Positions 8,648 through 17,271 of a stretch of 64,000 nt of DNA are shown in pieces. Both the position numbers and the translations under genes were made by a program. The notes below the pieces were generated by a model. It searched no databases and was not told the DNA's origin. It worked only from the letters and a program-made list of their open reading frames with translations. The number at the start of each line of letters is the position of its first letter. Within the stretch, counting starts at the first letter, position 1. Source of the stretch: Phycisphaerae bacterium (lineage in GTDB: Bacteria; Planctomycetota; Phycisphaerae; Phycisphaerales; Phycisphaeraceae); the NCBI GenBank assembly GCA_030432595.1, contig JAUIGU010000001.1, forward strand, positions 310,001-374,000, in the 5' to 3' direction.

Positions 8648-9655
8648 TCAGAAGTTGTGCGGGTCGGCCCGGAAGGCCCGCGGGCTCTGGCCGGCCAGCC
8701 GGGTAAACCACCGGCTGAACGCCGCGGGCGAGCTGAAGCCCAGGCGTTCGGCGACGTCGCCCACACGGCAGTCGTCGTCGCGCAGCAGGCCGCGCGCCGC
8801 GTCGAGCCGGCGGGTCGCGAGGAACTCGTGCGGCGTGCAGCCAAAGTCGTGCCGGAAGCGACGTGCGAAGTGGCGCGAGGACATCGACGCGGCGTCGGCC
8901 AGTTCGTCCAGGCTGGGCGGGTCGTCGAAGCGCGTCCCGAGTTGTTCGATGACCCGGCGGACGCGTACGGATGCGCCGTCGCCGGCGTCGTGGACGTCTG
9001 AGTCCGAGGCGGTGGCTGTCTCCGATACGTCGGCGGCGGAGTTGGGCCAGACGCAGATCGCCGTCGCCAGCCTCGCGAGCGCGGTCGCGTTGACCCCGAG
9101 GGGCGTCCAATCCCGCACGAATTCCGCGACCGCCGACGACAGCGCGGGCACGTCATTCAACCCGGTGAGTAGAGCCGGCAAGGCAGACGCCGCGCCACCA
9201 CGACCGGAACGGGCCGGCGCACCGACACGAAGTTTCACCAGCCAGACCGCGGCGTCGGGGCCGGCGGGTTGGAGGGTGTAGCCGTGCCGCTGCCCGGGCG
9301 GCGAGGCCATGAGCGTGGTGCCTGCGATGGGATTCTCGGTGTCGTCGAGCGTCGCGTGCCCGGTGCATCCGCGGATCAGGTCCAGTTGGAGCACGTCGGC
9401 GTGGTGATGGGGCGCGATCTCGAAGCGCCGGGTGATCGGGTGCGACAGCGCGTCGGTGATGCGGGCCGGGTCGTCGAAGATCATCGCGCACCACGCCCGG
9501 CGTGCGGCCGCTCCCGCATCGCCGGTATGACCGACGCCGCGCGGCGAGGTTCCACGCTGCCGGGCCAAACGTTTTGCCGTTTTCTTCGCCACGATCCATT
9601 TATCATATCCGGCCACGGCTGGTCGTGAAGTGTCACCCGCCTCCGACATCGACAA
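8648..9655 (-). CDS. AraC-family transcriptional regulator
   Basis: Up to 335 residues. The C-terminal hundred residues contain two helix-turn-helices (LDELADAASMSSRHFARRF and VGDVAERLGFSSPAAFSRWF) as in AraC/XylS regulators. The N-terminal half (HHHADVLQLDLI onward) is a cupin-like sensor. The 57 residues before Met58 look non-conserved and AT-rich, so a start at 9484 is a realistic alternative; that would leave about 240 bases to the divergent GH88 gene for a shared control region. It probably controls the GH88/KDG operon and perhaps the two sugar genes downstream of it. Confidence 0.85.
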   Translation of the reverse strand: MSMSEAGDTSRPAVAGYDKWIVAKKTAKRLARQRGTSPRGVGHTGDAGAAARRAWCAMIFDDPARITDALSHPITRRFEIAPHHHADVLQLDLIRGCTGHATLDDTENPIAGTTLMASPPGQRHGYTLQPAGPDAAVWLVKLRVGAPARSGRGGAASALPALLTGLNDVPALSSAVAEFVRDWTPLGVNATALARLATAICVWPNSAADVSETATASDSDVHDAGDGASVRVRRVIEQLGTRFDDPPSLDELADAASMSSRHFARRFRHDFGCTPHEFLATRRLDAARGLLRDDDCRVGDVAERLGFSSPAAFSRWFTRLAGQSPRAFRADPHNF

Positions 9656-9724
9656 TGTAGGATGAATTACTCACGCCGCGGCTTCTCTCGCGGACCATCC
9701 CCGACCCTTCTTGCCGGCCCGCCC

Positions 9725-11134
9725 ATGCAGATCGACCCCAAAGCCAGCCCCAAGTTCCTCGCCAGTGCCACGAAGCGCGTGTTCGAGCTCGCCGCGCGGA
9801 AGGCGAAGAACATCGACAAGACCTGGGACCCCGCCGACGGCACGCCCGTGTTCACCGTCGAGGGCAAGTACACCACCCGAGGCTGGACCGAGTGGACACA
9901 GGGGTTCCAGTACGGCTGCATGATTCTCGCCGGCGACGGGCTCAAGGACGACAAGCTCATCCAGCTCGGCAAACGCCGCACGATCAAGCACATGCTCCCG
10001 CACGTCACGCACACCGGCGTGCACGACCACGGGTTCAACAACCTCTCGACCTACGGCAACCTGCTCCGCCTGCTCAAAGAAAAGCGGATGAGCTACGACG
10101 GCTGGGAAGAGGTCGCGTACTCAAACGCGATCGCCGCGTCGGGCGCGGTCCAGGCGTCGCGCTGGTCCGGGACCGCGCCCGTGAAGTCGAAGCACACCGC
10201 CAACGCCCCGGCGCTCGGCTACATCTACAGCTTCAACGGCCCGCACTCGCTGTTCATCGACACGATGCGCACCACGCGCATCCTCGGCGTCGCCTGGCAA
10301 CTCGGGCACCCGCTCATGCACGAGGGCGACCGCGCCGCCAACCTGCTCAAACGCTCCGTGCTGCACGGCCTGACCACATCGCACTACATCGTCTTCCACG
10401 GCGACAGCGAACACACCTACGACGTCCGCGGCCGGACCGCCCATGAGGGCACGTTCAACCGCAACGACGGCGCGTTCCGCGCCCGCGCAACCCAACAGGG
10501 CTACTCGCCGTTTTCGACATGGACGCGCGGCTTGGCGTGGGCGATGCTCGGGTACGCCGAGGAACTCGAATTCTTCAAGACCATTTCGGCCGCCGAATTC
10601 AAGAAGGCGGTGGGCATGAACAAGGCCGACGTGGTCAAGGTCTACGAGCGCAACGCCAAGGACACCTGCGATCACTACCTGAACGAAGCGTCCGCGCTCG
10701 ACGGCGTGACGTACTGGGACGACGGTGCCCCCAACCTGCACAAGCTCGGCAACTGGCAGAACGCCCCGGCCGACCCGTACAACGACCACGAACCCGTCGA
10801 TGCCTCGGCCTCCGCGATCGCGGCGCAGGGCTTGATCCGCTTCGGCAACTACCTCGGTAAGACCGGCAAGGGCAAGAAGTACCTCCAGGCCGGGCTCACG
10901 CTGGCGGGCACACTGTTCGACGAGCCCTACCTCTCGACCAAACGCGACCACCAGGGCCTGCTGCTGCACTCGATCTACCACTGGCCCAACGGCTGGGACC
11001 ACGTGCCCAAGGGCAGCAAGGTCGCGCACTCCGAGTCGAGTTTGTGGGGCGACTACCACCTGCTCGAACTCGCGTTGCTCGTCCACCGCATGGCGGGCAA
11101 CGGGCCGTACCCGACGTTCTTCCTGAGCAAGTAA
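9725..11134 (+). CDS. Glycoside hydrolase family 88-like unsaturated uronyl hydrolase
   Basis: 469 residues from the ATG at 9725; an upstream ATG at 9662 would add 21 low-complexity residues and overlap the likely promoter. The alpha6/alpha6-barrel signature is present: H100-D101-HGFNN and F177-I-D179-TM correspond to the two catalytic aspartates of GH88 enzymes, and TWTRGLAWAMLGYAEEL and LWGDYHLLELAL are typical. It removes a 4,5-unsaturated uronic acid from oligosaccharides made by polysaccharide lyases. No signal peptide is seen, so it acts in the cytoplasm. It is the first gene of a run with SDR, eda and kdgK, which handle the released sugar. Confidence 0.8.
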   Translation: MQIDPKASPKFLASATKRVFELAARKAKNIDKTWDPADGTPVFTVEGKYTTRGWTEWTQGFQYGCMILAGDGLKDDKLIQLGKRRTIKHMLPHVTHTGVHDHGFNNLSTYGNLLRLLKEKRMSYDGWEEVAYSNAIAASGAVQASRWSGTAPVKSKHTANAPALGYIYSFNGPHSLFIDTMRTTRILGVAWQLGHPLMHEGDRAANLLKRSVLHGLTTSHYIVFHGDSEHTYDVRGRTAHEGTFNRNDGAFRARATQQGYSPFSTWTRGLAWAMLGYAEELEFFKTISAAEFKKAVGMNKADVVKVYERNAKDTCDHYLNEASALDGVTYWDDGAPNLHKLGNWQNAPADPYNDHEPVDASASAIAAQGLIRFGNYLGKTGKGKKYLQAGLTLAGTLFDEPYLSTKRDHQGLLLHSIYHWPNGWDHVPKGSKVAHSESSLWGDYHLLELALLVHRMAGNGPYPTFFLSK

Positions 11135-11161
11135 CCGAGAGTCTTCCGAGAGAAAGCACGC

Positions 11162-11950
11162 ATGTCTTCGTCCCCCACCGACAAACCCGTCGCGCTCGTG
11201 ACCGGCGGCAGCCGAGGTATCGGCTTCGGCGTCGCGCAGGAACTCGCCAAGTCCGGATTCGACATCACGATCAACGGCCGGCGTCTGCAGGCTGACGTGC
11301 AGGACGCGATCGATGGCCTGACCGCGCTCGGGGCCGAGGTGCTCTACTGCGCGTGCGATATCGCCGACCTCGAAGCGCACGGGCAGATGCTCGGCGCGAT
11401 CCGCAATAAATTCGGCCGGCTCGACGCGCTGGTGAACAACGCGGGCGTCGCGCCCAGCGTCAGGGCGGACATCCTCGACGCCTCGTCCGAGAGCTTCGAT
11501 CGACTGGTCAACATCAACCTGCGCGGCCCCTACTTCCTGACGCAGGCCGCGGCGCGGTGGATGATCGAGCAGAAGAATGCCGACGCGAGCTTCCGGGGGA
11601 CGATCGTGAACGTCTCCTCAATCAGTGCGACCGTGGTGTCGGTCAACCGCGGTGACTACTGCATCAGCAAGGCGGGCGTCGCGATGGCGACGCAGCTCTG
11701 GTCGGCGCGGCTTGGGGCCGAGGGCATCGCGGTCTATGAAGTCCGGCCCGGCGTGATCAAGACCGACATGACCGCGGGCGTCACCGAAAAATATGACAAG
11801 CTCATCGCCGAGGGCTTGACCGTCGAGCCGCGCTGGGGGAGCCCGGAAGACGTCGGCAAGGCCGTGGCGTCACTGACGCGCGGCGACTTCGCGTATGCCA
11901 CCGGCAACGTCGTCATGGTGGACGGCGGGCTGACGTGCCAGCGACTTTGA
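11162..11950 (+). CDS. Short-chain dehydrogenase/reductase, possibly KduD-like
   Basis: 262 residues with the classical SDR layout: T14-GGSRGIG21 cofactor motif, N92-N-A-G, catalytic Ser near 152-153, and Y166-x3-K170 (YCISK). It starts 27 bases after GH88 and lies before the KDPG aldolase. In uronate breakdown KduD reduces 2,5-diketo-3-deoxygluconate to KDG, and this gene is well placed for that step; the sequence alone could equally be a FabG-type reductase. GAGAG lies ten bases before the start. Confidence 0.8.
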   Translation: MSSSPTDKPVALVTGGSRGIGFGVAQELAKSGFDITINGRRLQADVQDAIDGLTALGAEVLYCACDIADLEAHGQMLGAIRNKFGRLDALVNNAGVAPSVRADILDASSESFDRLVNINLRGPYFLTQAAARWMIEQKNADASFRGTIVNVSSISATVVSVNRGDYCISKAGVAMATQLWSARLGAEGIAVYEVRPGVIKTDMTAGVTEKYDKLIAEGLTVEPRWGSPEDVGKAVASLTRGDFAYATGNVVMVDGGLTCQRL

Positions 11951-12002
11951 CTATCCTCGCTTTTCCAGAACGAACGACAAACCCCCACTCGCCCGGCCCA
12001 CC

Positions 12003-12653
12003 ATGAGTCCACCCGCCCCCGCCAAGTCTGACGTACCCGGGTTCATTGCCCACCACCGGATCGTGCCGATTATCACGATGCGCGACGCGGCCCAGGCCGA
12101 CCCGCTGGTCGAGGCGCTGCTGGCCGGCGGGCTGCCGATCGCGGAGGTCACGTTCCGCACCGACGCGGCCGCGGCGAGCATCGAGGCGATGAGCAAGCAC
12201 GACGGGCTGTTGGTCGGCGCGGGCACGGTGCTCAAACCCGACCAGGTCGATGAGGCCCGCGACCGCGGTGCGACGTTCATCGTCACGCCCGGCTTCAGCC
12301 CAAAGGTCGTGACGCGCGCGCTTGAGCTCGATCTGCCCATCTACCCGGGCGTGTCGAACCCCACGGACATCGAGATGGCGCTCGACCACGGGCTGGACTC
12401 GGTGAAGTTCTTCCCGGCCGAGTCGTACGGCGGGCTCAAAACCCTTAAGGCCATCGCCGCGCCGTACCACATGGTCAAGTTCGTGCCCACCGGCGGCATC
12501 AACACCGACAACATCCGCGACTACCTGGCGTTCAAGCCCGTCGTCGCGTGCGGCGGCAGCTGGATGGTCAAGCCCGACCTGTTTGCCGACGGCGACTTCG
12601 GTCCGGTCGAGGCCGCGGTGAAAGCGGCGGTCCGGGCCGTGGCCGAAGTTTGA
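12003..12653 (+). CDS. eda: 2-dehydro-3-deoxy-6-phosphogluconate (KDPG) aldolase
   Basis: 216 residues, typical of class I KDPG aldolases. Active-site residues are visible: E48 (AEVTFRT), R52, the phosphate/loop motif VGAGTVL and the Schiff-base lysine K135 in VKFFPAE, followed by PTGGI. It cleaves KDPG into pyruvate and glyceraldehyde 3-phosphate, the last step of the KDG route. The KDG kinase follows 74 bases later, so the pair converts KDG to central metabolites. Confidence 0.9.
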   Translation: MSPPAPAKSDVPGFIAHHRIVPIITMRDAAQADPLVEALLAGGLPIAEVTFRTDAAAASIEAMSKHDGLLVGAGTVLKPDQVDEARDRGATFIVTPGFSPKVVTRALELDLPIYPGVSNPTDIEMALDHGLDSVKFFPAESYGGLKTLKAIAAPYHMVKFVPTGGINTDNIRDYLAFKPVVACGGSWMVKPDLFADGDFGPVEAAVKAAVRAVAEV

Positions 12654-12727
12654 AGCGGAAGTCGTTGCGTTCGTGTCGCAGCCCGACTTTCTGACCTGTC
12701 ACTTTCAACTTTTCACGCACTCTCCCC

Positions 12728-13828
12728 ATGGCCAAGCTCGACCTCAAGCCCGCGTCCGACTGCCGCTTCGACTGCGTTTCGCTGGGCGAGGTGATGCTGC
12801 GCCTGGACCCCGGCGAGGGCCGCGTGCGCAACGCGCGCTCGTTCCGCGCCTGGGAAGGCGGCGGCGAGTACAACGTCTCGCGCGGGCTGCGGCGCTGCTT
12901 CGGGCTGCGCACGGCGCTGGTCAGCGCGTTCGCGGACAACGAGGTCGGCCGGCTGCTCGAAGACCTGATCCTGCAGGGCGGCGTGGACATGTCGCGGGTG
13001 AAATGGATCCCCTACGACGGCGTCGGCCGGCGGGTGCGCAACGGGCTGAACTTCACCGAGCGCGGCTTCGGCGTCCGTGCGGCGCTGGGCACGTCGGACC
13101 GCGGCCTGAGCGCCGCGTCGCAGATGAAACCCGGTGACGTGGATTGGGATGGCCTCTTCGGTACCGAGGGCGTCCGCTGGTTCCACACCGGCGGGATCTT
13201 CGCGGCGCTGTCTGACACCACGCCCGACTTCATCGAGGACGCGCTGAGCAAAGCGAAAACGCACGGCGTCGTCACGTCTTACGACCTGAACTACCGCCCG
13301 TCCCTCTGGAAAGACATCGGCGGCCACGCGCGGTGCCAGGAAGTGAACCAACGCCTGGCGCAATACATCGACGTGATGATCGGCAACGAGGAAGATTTCA
13401 CCGCTTGCCTCGGGCTCGAGGTCGAGGGTGCCGACGAGAACCTCACCGAGCTTGAAGTCGATGCGTACAAGAAGATGATCGAGCGGGCCTTGAAGACCTA
13501 CCCCAACTTCAAGATGACGGCGACCACGCTGCGCGGCGTCAAGACCGCGACCGTCAACGACTGGAGCGCGCTGTGCTGGTACGACGGCACGTTCCATCAC
13601 GGCCTGGAACTCAACGACCTCGAAATCATGGACCGCGTCGGCGGCGGCGACAGCTTTGCGTCGGGCCTCATCTACGGCATGCTCACCACCGGCGACGCCG
13701 CGAAGGCGGTGAACTACGGCGTCGCCCACGGCGCGCTGGCGATGACCACGCCCGGCGACACGTCGATGGCGTCGCTCAACGAGGTCGAAAAACTCATGGG
13801 CGGCGGCAGCGCCCGCGTCGTGCGGTAA
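12728..13828 (+). CDS. kdgK: PfkB-family sugar kinase, probable 2-dehydro-3-deoxygluconate kinase
   Basis: 366 residues of the ribokinase/PfkB fold, somewhat longer than the usual 310-340. The start has the family segment SLGEVMLRLDPGEGR and GGGEYNV; the anion-hole/catalytic motif is G305-GGD308-SFASG with D308 as base. It would phosphorylate KDG to KDPG for the aldolase just upstream. Substrate choice rests on gene context. It ends 26 bases before the convergent trmD fusion gene, with no clear terminator in between. Confidence 0.85.
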   Translation: MAKLDLKPASDCRFDCVSLGEVMLRLDPGEGRVRNARSFRAWEGGGEYNVSRGLRRCFGLRTALVSAFADNEVGRLLEDLILQGGVDMSRVKWIPYDGVGRRVRNGLNFTERGFGVRAALGTSDRGLSAASQMKPGDVDWDGLFGTEGVRWFHTGGIFAALSDTTPDFIEDALSKAKTHGVVTSYDLNYRPSLWKDIGGHARCQEVNQRLAQYIDVMIGNEEDFTACLGLEVEGADENLTELEVDAYKKMIERALKTYPNFKMTATTLRGVKTATVNDWSALCWYDGTFHHGLELNDLEIMDRVGGGDSFASGLIYGMLTTGDAAKAVNYGVAHGALAMTTPGDTSMASLNEVEKLMGGGSARVVR

Positions 13829-13854
13829 ACCAACGACGCTCCAAGACGAATCCA

Positions 13855-15180
13855 TCACCCCTTTTCAAACGCATCGACGTATGCGATCTCACCGCCATCC
13901 ACGGCTTTGCCGGGGCGGAGGTTCAGCATCAGAAAGTTCGGGTACTCGCCCCCAACGCGCCTGAATCCCTCTGCTTCGGCATCGACAAACCCGAACCGGG
14001 TGTAGAAACGGGGGTCGCCCCAGACGAACAGTCGTGCCGCCCCGGCGCGCTTCGCCTCGGCGATGCAGGCGCGCACCAGCGCCGAACCCAGGCCTCGGCC
14101 GTGAAACAGCGGCCGCACGCTCACCGGCCCCAGCGCGAGCAAGCCACGCACGGCCGGCTGGTCCACCAAGGCCGCTTCCGTGACCAGCGCGTGTCCGGCA
14201 ATGCGACCGTCCACCTCGGCGACCATCGAAGCCAGCGGCGCATCCTCCCGGTGGATGCGCCGCACCACGCCCGCCTCGTACTCTCCGCCGAAGGCTTCGC
14301 GGTGAACCGCCGCGGCACCTTCCACGTCACCATCGTCTGCTTCCCGGACGACGACTACGGGCAGTTTCGACGTGTCGGTTCCGCCGGTCAGTAGATCCGG
14401 CCGGCAACGCTCGGTTCGTTCGCGCGACTGCACTTCCCGCCACGCCGCGATCGCGGCGTGGTCGCCGCTGCGCAGCACTGCCGGCACGTCGATCCCGTCC
14501 CAGGTCGCGGGCTGCGTGTAGTGCGGGTGGTCGAGGAGACGCGACACGCCGGGCGAGAACGAGTCGTGCTTTGCAGAATCCGCGTCGCCTAAAGCGCCCG
14601 GCAATAATCGAACGACCGCGTCGAGGATGCTCATCGCCGGCAACTCGCCGCCGGAGAGCACGAAGTCGCCGACGCTGATCTCGTCGAGGCCTGGCTCGCC
14701 ATCGGCGACTCCGTTCGGTGGTTCGTCGCGCAGCCGATCCAGCACGCGCTGGTCGAAGCCCTCGTAGTGCCCGCAGATCAGGAGCAAGCGCCCGCCGCCG
14801 TCGGCGTCGAACAAGCCGGCGAGTTCTTCCGCGACGCGTTGCGTGAACGGCCGGCCGGTTGGCGTGACAAAGACGCGCCTTGTTGTTCGCCGCGACTCGT
14901 GCGCTTCAACATGTTTGACCGCGTCCCACAGCGGCTGGCACTGCATCACCATGCCCGGCCCCCCGCCGAACGGCGGCTTGTCCACTTTCTGATGTCTGGC
15001 GTCCGCCGAGAAGTCTCGCAACTGGTGCAGGTGATACGACGCCACCGGCTCGCGCACACGTCGCGGGTCCTCCGGGGCGGAGGGGTCCGGCACGGGTTCG
15101 GCCGCGCGCTTCAGGATGCTGCCGCCCAGCACCCCCGCGAACATCTCCGGGAACAGCGTGATGATGTCGAAGCGGAGCAT
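13855..15180 (-). CDS. trmD: tRNA (guanine-37-N1)-methyltransferase fused to a GNAT acetyltransferase
   Basis: 441 residues from the ATG at 15180 (MLRFDIITLFPEMF, the canonical TrmD start). Residues 1-265 form TrmD: FGGGPGMVM (71-79), the SPOUT knot parts ICGHYEGFDQRVL (135-147) and SVGDFVLSGGELP (169-181), and LDHPHYTQP (216-224). It makes m1G37 in tRNAs with SAM. Residues 276-441 are a complete GNAT domain, with the acetyl-CoA loop HGRGLGSAL (360-368) and GDPRFYTRFGF near the end. TrmD is normally about 240-260 residues without such a domain, so the fusion is unusual; no frameshift is visible at the joint. It follows rpsP by 67 bases, across a terminator-like hairpin. Confidence 0.92.
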   Translation of the reverse strand: MLRFDIITLFPEMFAGVLGGSILKRAAEPVPDPSAPEDPRRVREPVASYHLHQLRDFSADARHQKVDKPPFGGGPGMVMQCQPLWDAVKHVEAHESRRTTRRVFVTPTGRPFTQRVAEELAGLFDADGGGRLLLICGHYEGFDQRVLDRLRDEPPNGVADGEPGLDEISVGDFVLSGGELPAMSILDAVVRLLPGALGDADSAKHDSFSPGVSRLLDHPHYTQPATWDGIDVPAVLRSGDHAAIAAWREVQSRERTERCRPDLLTGGTDTSKLPVVVVREADDGDVEGAAAVHREAFGGEYEAGVVRRIHREDAPLASMVAEVDGRIAGHALVTEAALVDQPAVRGLLALGPVSVRPLFHGRGLGSALVRACIAEAKRAGAARLFVWGDPRFYTRFGFVDAEAEGFRRVGGEYPNFLMLNLRPGKAVDGGEIAYVDAFEKG

Positions 15181-15190
15181 GACTTCAAAA

Positions 15191-15218
15191 AGATAGCCCC
15201 GCATTCACATGCGGGGCT
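15191..15218 (-). terminator. Terminator-like attenuator between rpsP and trmD
   Basis: On the minus strand AGCCCCGCAT (15218-15209) pairs with ATGCGGGGCT (15204-15195), with a four-base loop, and the next bases are ATCTTTTT. It is placed after the rpsP stop and ten bases before the trmD start. It probably ends most transcripts after rpsP and leaves low read-through into trmD, and may also occlude the trmD ribosome binding site. Confidence 0.7.
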
Positions 15219-15247
15219 CGGGGGGTTGCGTGACGATGGAGCTTGGG

Positions 15248-15529
15248 TCAGGCGGAAGCCGGTGTAGCTTTTCCGGTCTTCTTGTCCACGACGCCGGCCT
15301 TGGCGAGCAGGTCACGGACGGTGTCGGACGGCTGGGCGCCGGTGCCGAGCCAGTAGCGGACGCGGTCTTCCTTGAAGACGAACTGCTGGGCCTCGTCGGC
15401 CAGGGTGGGGTCGTAGTGCCCGAGCTCTTCGATCGCCTCGCCGTTGCGCGGGTTGCGCTTGTCCATGGCGCAGAGGCGGTAGAAGGGCTGGTGGGTGCGG
15501 CCGAAACGCTTGAAACGCAGACGAACCAT
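15248..15529 (-). CDS. rpsP: 30S ribosomal protein S16
   Basis: 93 residues with the conserved S16 pattern: MVRLRFKRFGRTHQPFYR at the start, the central D-K-R-N-P-R-N-G motif, and ELGHYDP. It binds 16S rRNA early in 30S assembly. The start has GGAG eight bases upstream. rpsP precedes trmD as in many bacteria, but rplS, usually the last gene of this operon, is about 3 kb away on the other strand. The last residues (KKTGKATPASA) are a small basic tail. Confidence 0.95.
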   Translation of the reverse strand: MVRLRFKRFGRTHQPFYRLCAMDKRNPRNGEAIEELGHYDPTLADEAQQFVFKEDRVRYWLGTGAQPSDTVRDLLAKAGVVDKKTGKATPASA

Positions 15530-15558
15530 GTTGAGGTCTCCGGGGGCCCGCCCACTCG

Positions 15559-15583
15559 TTCAACCCCCTATCGCGGGGTTGAA
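15559..15583 (-). promoter_or_regulatory. Hairpin in the rpsP 5' leader
   Basis: TTCAACCCC (15559-15567) pairs perfectly with GGGGTTGAA (15575-15583). It lies 29 bases before the rpsP start, in the expected leader mRNA. It could be a regulatory leader element for ribosomal protein expression; only the base pairing is seen. Confidence 0.35.
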
Positions 15584-15696
15584 ACTTCCGGGGGGCGTGA
15601 CGGGTACGGGGTCGCGAGAGCACGCCGCTCAGGCGAGCCCGGCAGTGTAACCCGGTCAACGGGGCGTGCCAAACGCAGGTCGGCCGCGGGCCGAGG

Positions 15697-16230
15697 CTAG
15701 CCGTCGTGACGGCGGGGGAGCGGTTTGGCCTTGCGGCGGCCGGAGTACGCCGGCAACTGCCCCTGCATGACGACCTTGCAGTTGCCCAGATGGGTCATGG
15801 CGGCGTCGATCAGCTCGATGGTTTCTTCGCGTCCGGTCTGATCGAGTTGGCCGCCGTGCAGGGTCGGCCGCTGCTGGACGAGCACCCGCACCAGCGACGC
15901 CATCGCCAGCACCGCGAGGTCCATCGCGTCGTGCCGGGCTTTGGTGTCGGCGTCCCTGTGCAGCGTGGCGTCGTCGTTGAGCCACTCGACGCGGACCGGC
16001 AACTCCTTGGTAAAGGTGTCGACCAGCGCCCGGCGGACCTCCGGCGAACTGACCGAGCGCATCAACGCCACCATCTCCGAGAACTCCGGCTCGCTCTGGC
16101 CGGAAAGCCAGCGGTAGACCGTCGAGTCACCCCGCCCGGTGATGTCGCAGATCTCCTTCACGGAGGTAACGCGTTGCGCGACGAGTTGGCTGAGCACGGT
16201 GTCGATCATGAGCTTCTTCAAACGACTCAT
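15697..16230 (-). CDS. Small HTH protein of unknown role
   Basis: 177 residues from the ATG at 16230 (MSRLKKLMIDTVLSQL), with GAGG upstream; a start at 16278 would add 16 residues. The N-terminal part contains a helix-turn-helix, VKEICDITGRGDSTVYRWLSG, similar to phage CII-type or XRE-type regulators. The remainder is helical and ends in a basic tail (RRKAKPLPRRHDG). No sensor domain is recognised. It lies between rpsP and a PEP-CTERM-like gene and is divergent from the latter, so it may regulate that gene. Confidence 0.65.
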   Translation of the reverse strand: MSRLKKLMIDTVLSQLVAQRVTSVKEICDITGRGDSTVYRWLSGQSEPEFSEMVALMRSVSSPEVRRALVDTFTKELPVRVEWLNDDATLHRDADTKARHDAMDLAVLAMASLVRVLVQQRPTLHGGQLDQTGREETIELIDAAMTHLGNCKVVMQGQLPAYSGRRKAKPLPRRHDG

Positions 16231-16448
16231 CCTAAACCTCGCGTCGGAGCGTGCCCGCCCGGAAACGGGAAAAAACAACTACGTTTGGCGGGTTCCCCAA
16301 ACGCGGGGAATCAACGGCCAAATAGCCGCAAAATTGTCATAACTGGTCTGGCTGAAACAATCGTCATCAATAGACTTGATTGCGTGTTCGGGTTGGTGAG
16401 TCGCCGACCCAGTTTGTTTCAACCATTCTAATCGGGAAGGGTATTCAC

Positions 16449-17183
16449 ATGTTCCGTACGGGTATGACTGTAGCGGGTAGCCTGGCGGTGTCGGCGTTTG
16501 CGTCGGCCGAAACCGTTGTCACGTTCAATAGTCTGGCACCCAACACCATCCTGACCAACCAGGTCCCGGGCCTGAGCTTCTCGGCCACGAACCCCAACGC
16601 CGGCGGTTCGACCCAGATCAAGGTCTGGGACTTCTCGGGCAACCCCAGCGCCCAATCGACCGGCCAGCAGGGCCCGCCGTGGTCCGGCGGCAACGTGCCG
16701 ACCAACGAAGACCTGGGCAACGGCATCGTCATCAATGGTGTCAACGGCGGGCTGCTCGAAGGCCGCCGCCCCGCCGGCGACATCTTCATCGACTTCGCCC
16801 AGCCCGCGACCCGCTTCGGGTTCACCATCGTTGACGTCGAGGGCGTCGAGGAATTCCAGACCGACTCGGGCTTCTTCCTGGACTTCTTCAGCGGCGGCAG
16901 CGAGATCGGTACCGTGTTCTTCGGCAACCTCATCACCGACGACAACCCGTTCTACGACGGCACGATCGCCTTCGGCAACGGCACCGCCAACCGCATCAGC
17001 CCCATCAGCGCGTCCGAATTCGGCGCCAGCTCGTTTGATCGCGTCGAGATCTCGCTGGGTGGCTCGGCCGTCGTGGCCCAGCTCCGCTACGAGTCGATCC
17101 CGACCCCGACCGCCGCGTTGGGCGGCCTGGCCCTGCTGGGCGGCACCGTGCTCCGCCGCCGCGGCCAGTCCGTGGACGCGTAA
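16449..17183 (+). CDS. PEP-CTERM-like secreted protein with variant motif
   Basis: 244 residues from the ATG at 16449 (GGAAGGG precedes it), which begins a signal peptide MFRTGMTVAGSLAVSAFASA. The body is beta-rich (DIFIDFAQPATRFGFTIVDV), like many exported planctomycete proteins. The C-terminus IPTPTAALGGLALLGGTVLRR keeps the hydrophobic segment and Arg cluster of PEP-CTERM tails but has PTP instead of PEP, so recognition by the usual exosortase is uncertain. Function is unknown. Confidence 0.8.
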   Translation: MFRTGMTVAGSLAVSAFASAETVVTFNSLAPNTILTNQVPGLSFSATNPNAGGSTQIKVWDFSGNPSAQSTGQQGPPWSGGNVPTNEDLGNGIVINGVNGGLLEGRRPAGDIFIDFAQPATRFGFTIVDVEGVEEFQTDSGFFLDFFSGGSEIGTVFFGNLITDDNPFYDGTIAFGNGTANRISPISASEFGASSFDRVEISLGGSAVVAQLRYESIPTPTAALGGLALLGGTVLRRRGQSVDA

Positions 17184-17271
17184 ATCGGGCCGACCACCGT
17201 CCGACCTTCCCGGTTCCGGTGGCCGTCGGGCCCACCTCACGCCCGACGGACCGTCGCCAACCCCCGGAACG

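Noticed and set aside
15209-15700. Plus-strand frame opposite rpsP
   Set aside because: It is antisense to a ribosomal protein gene and has no recognisable features.
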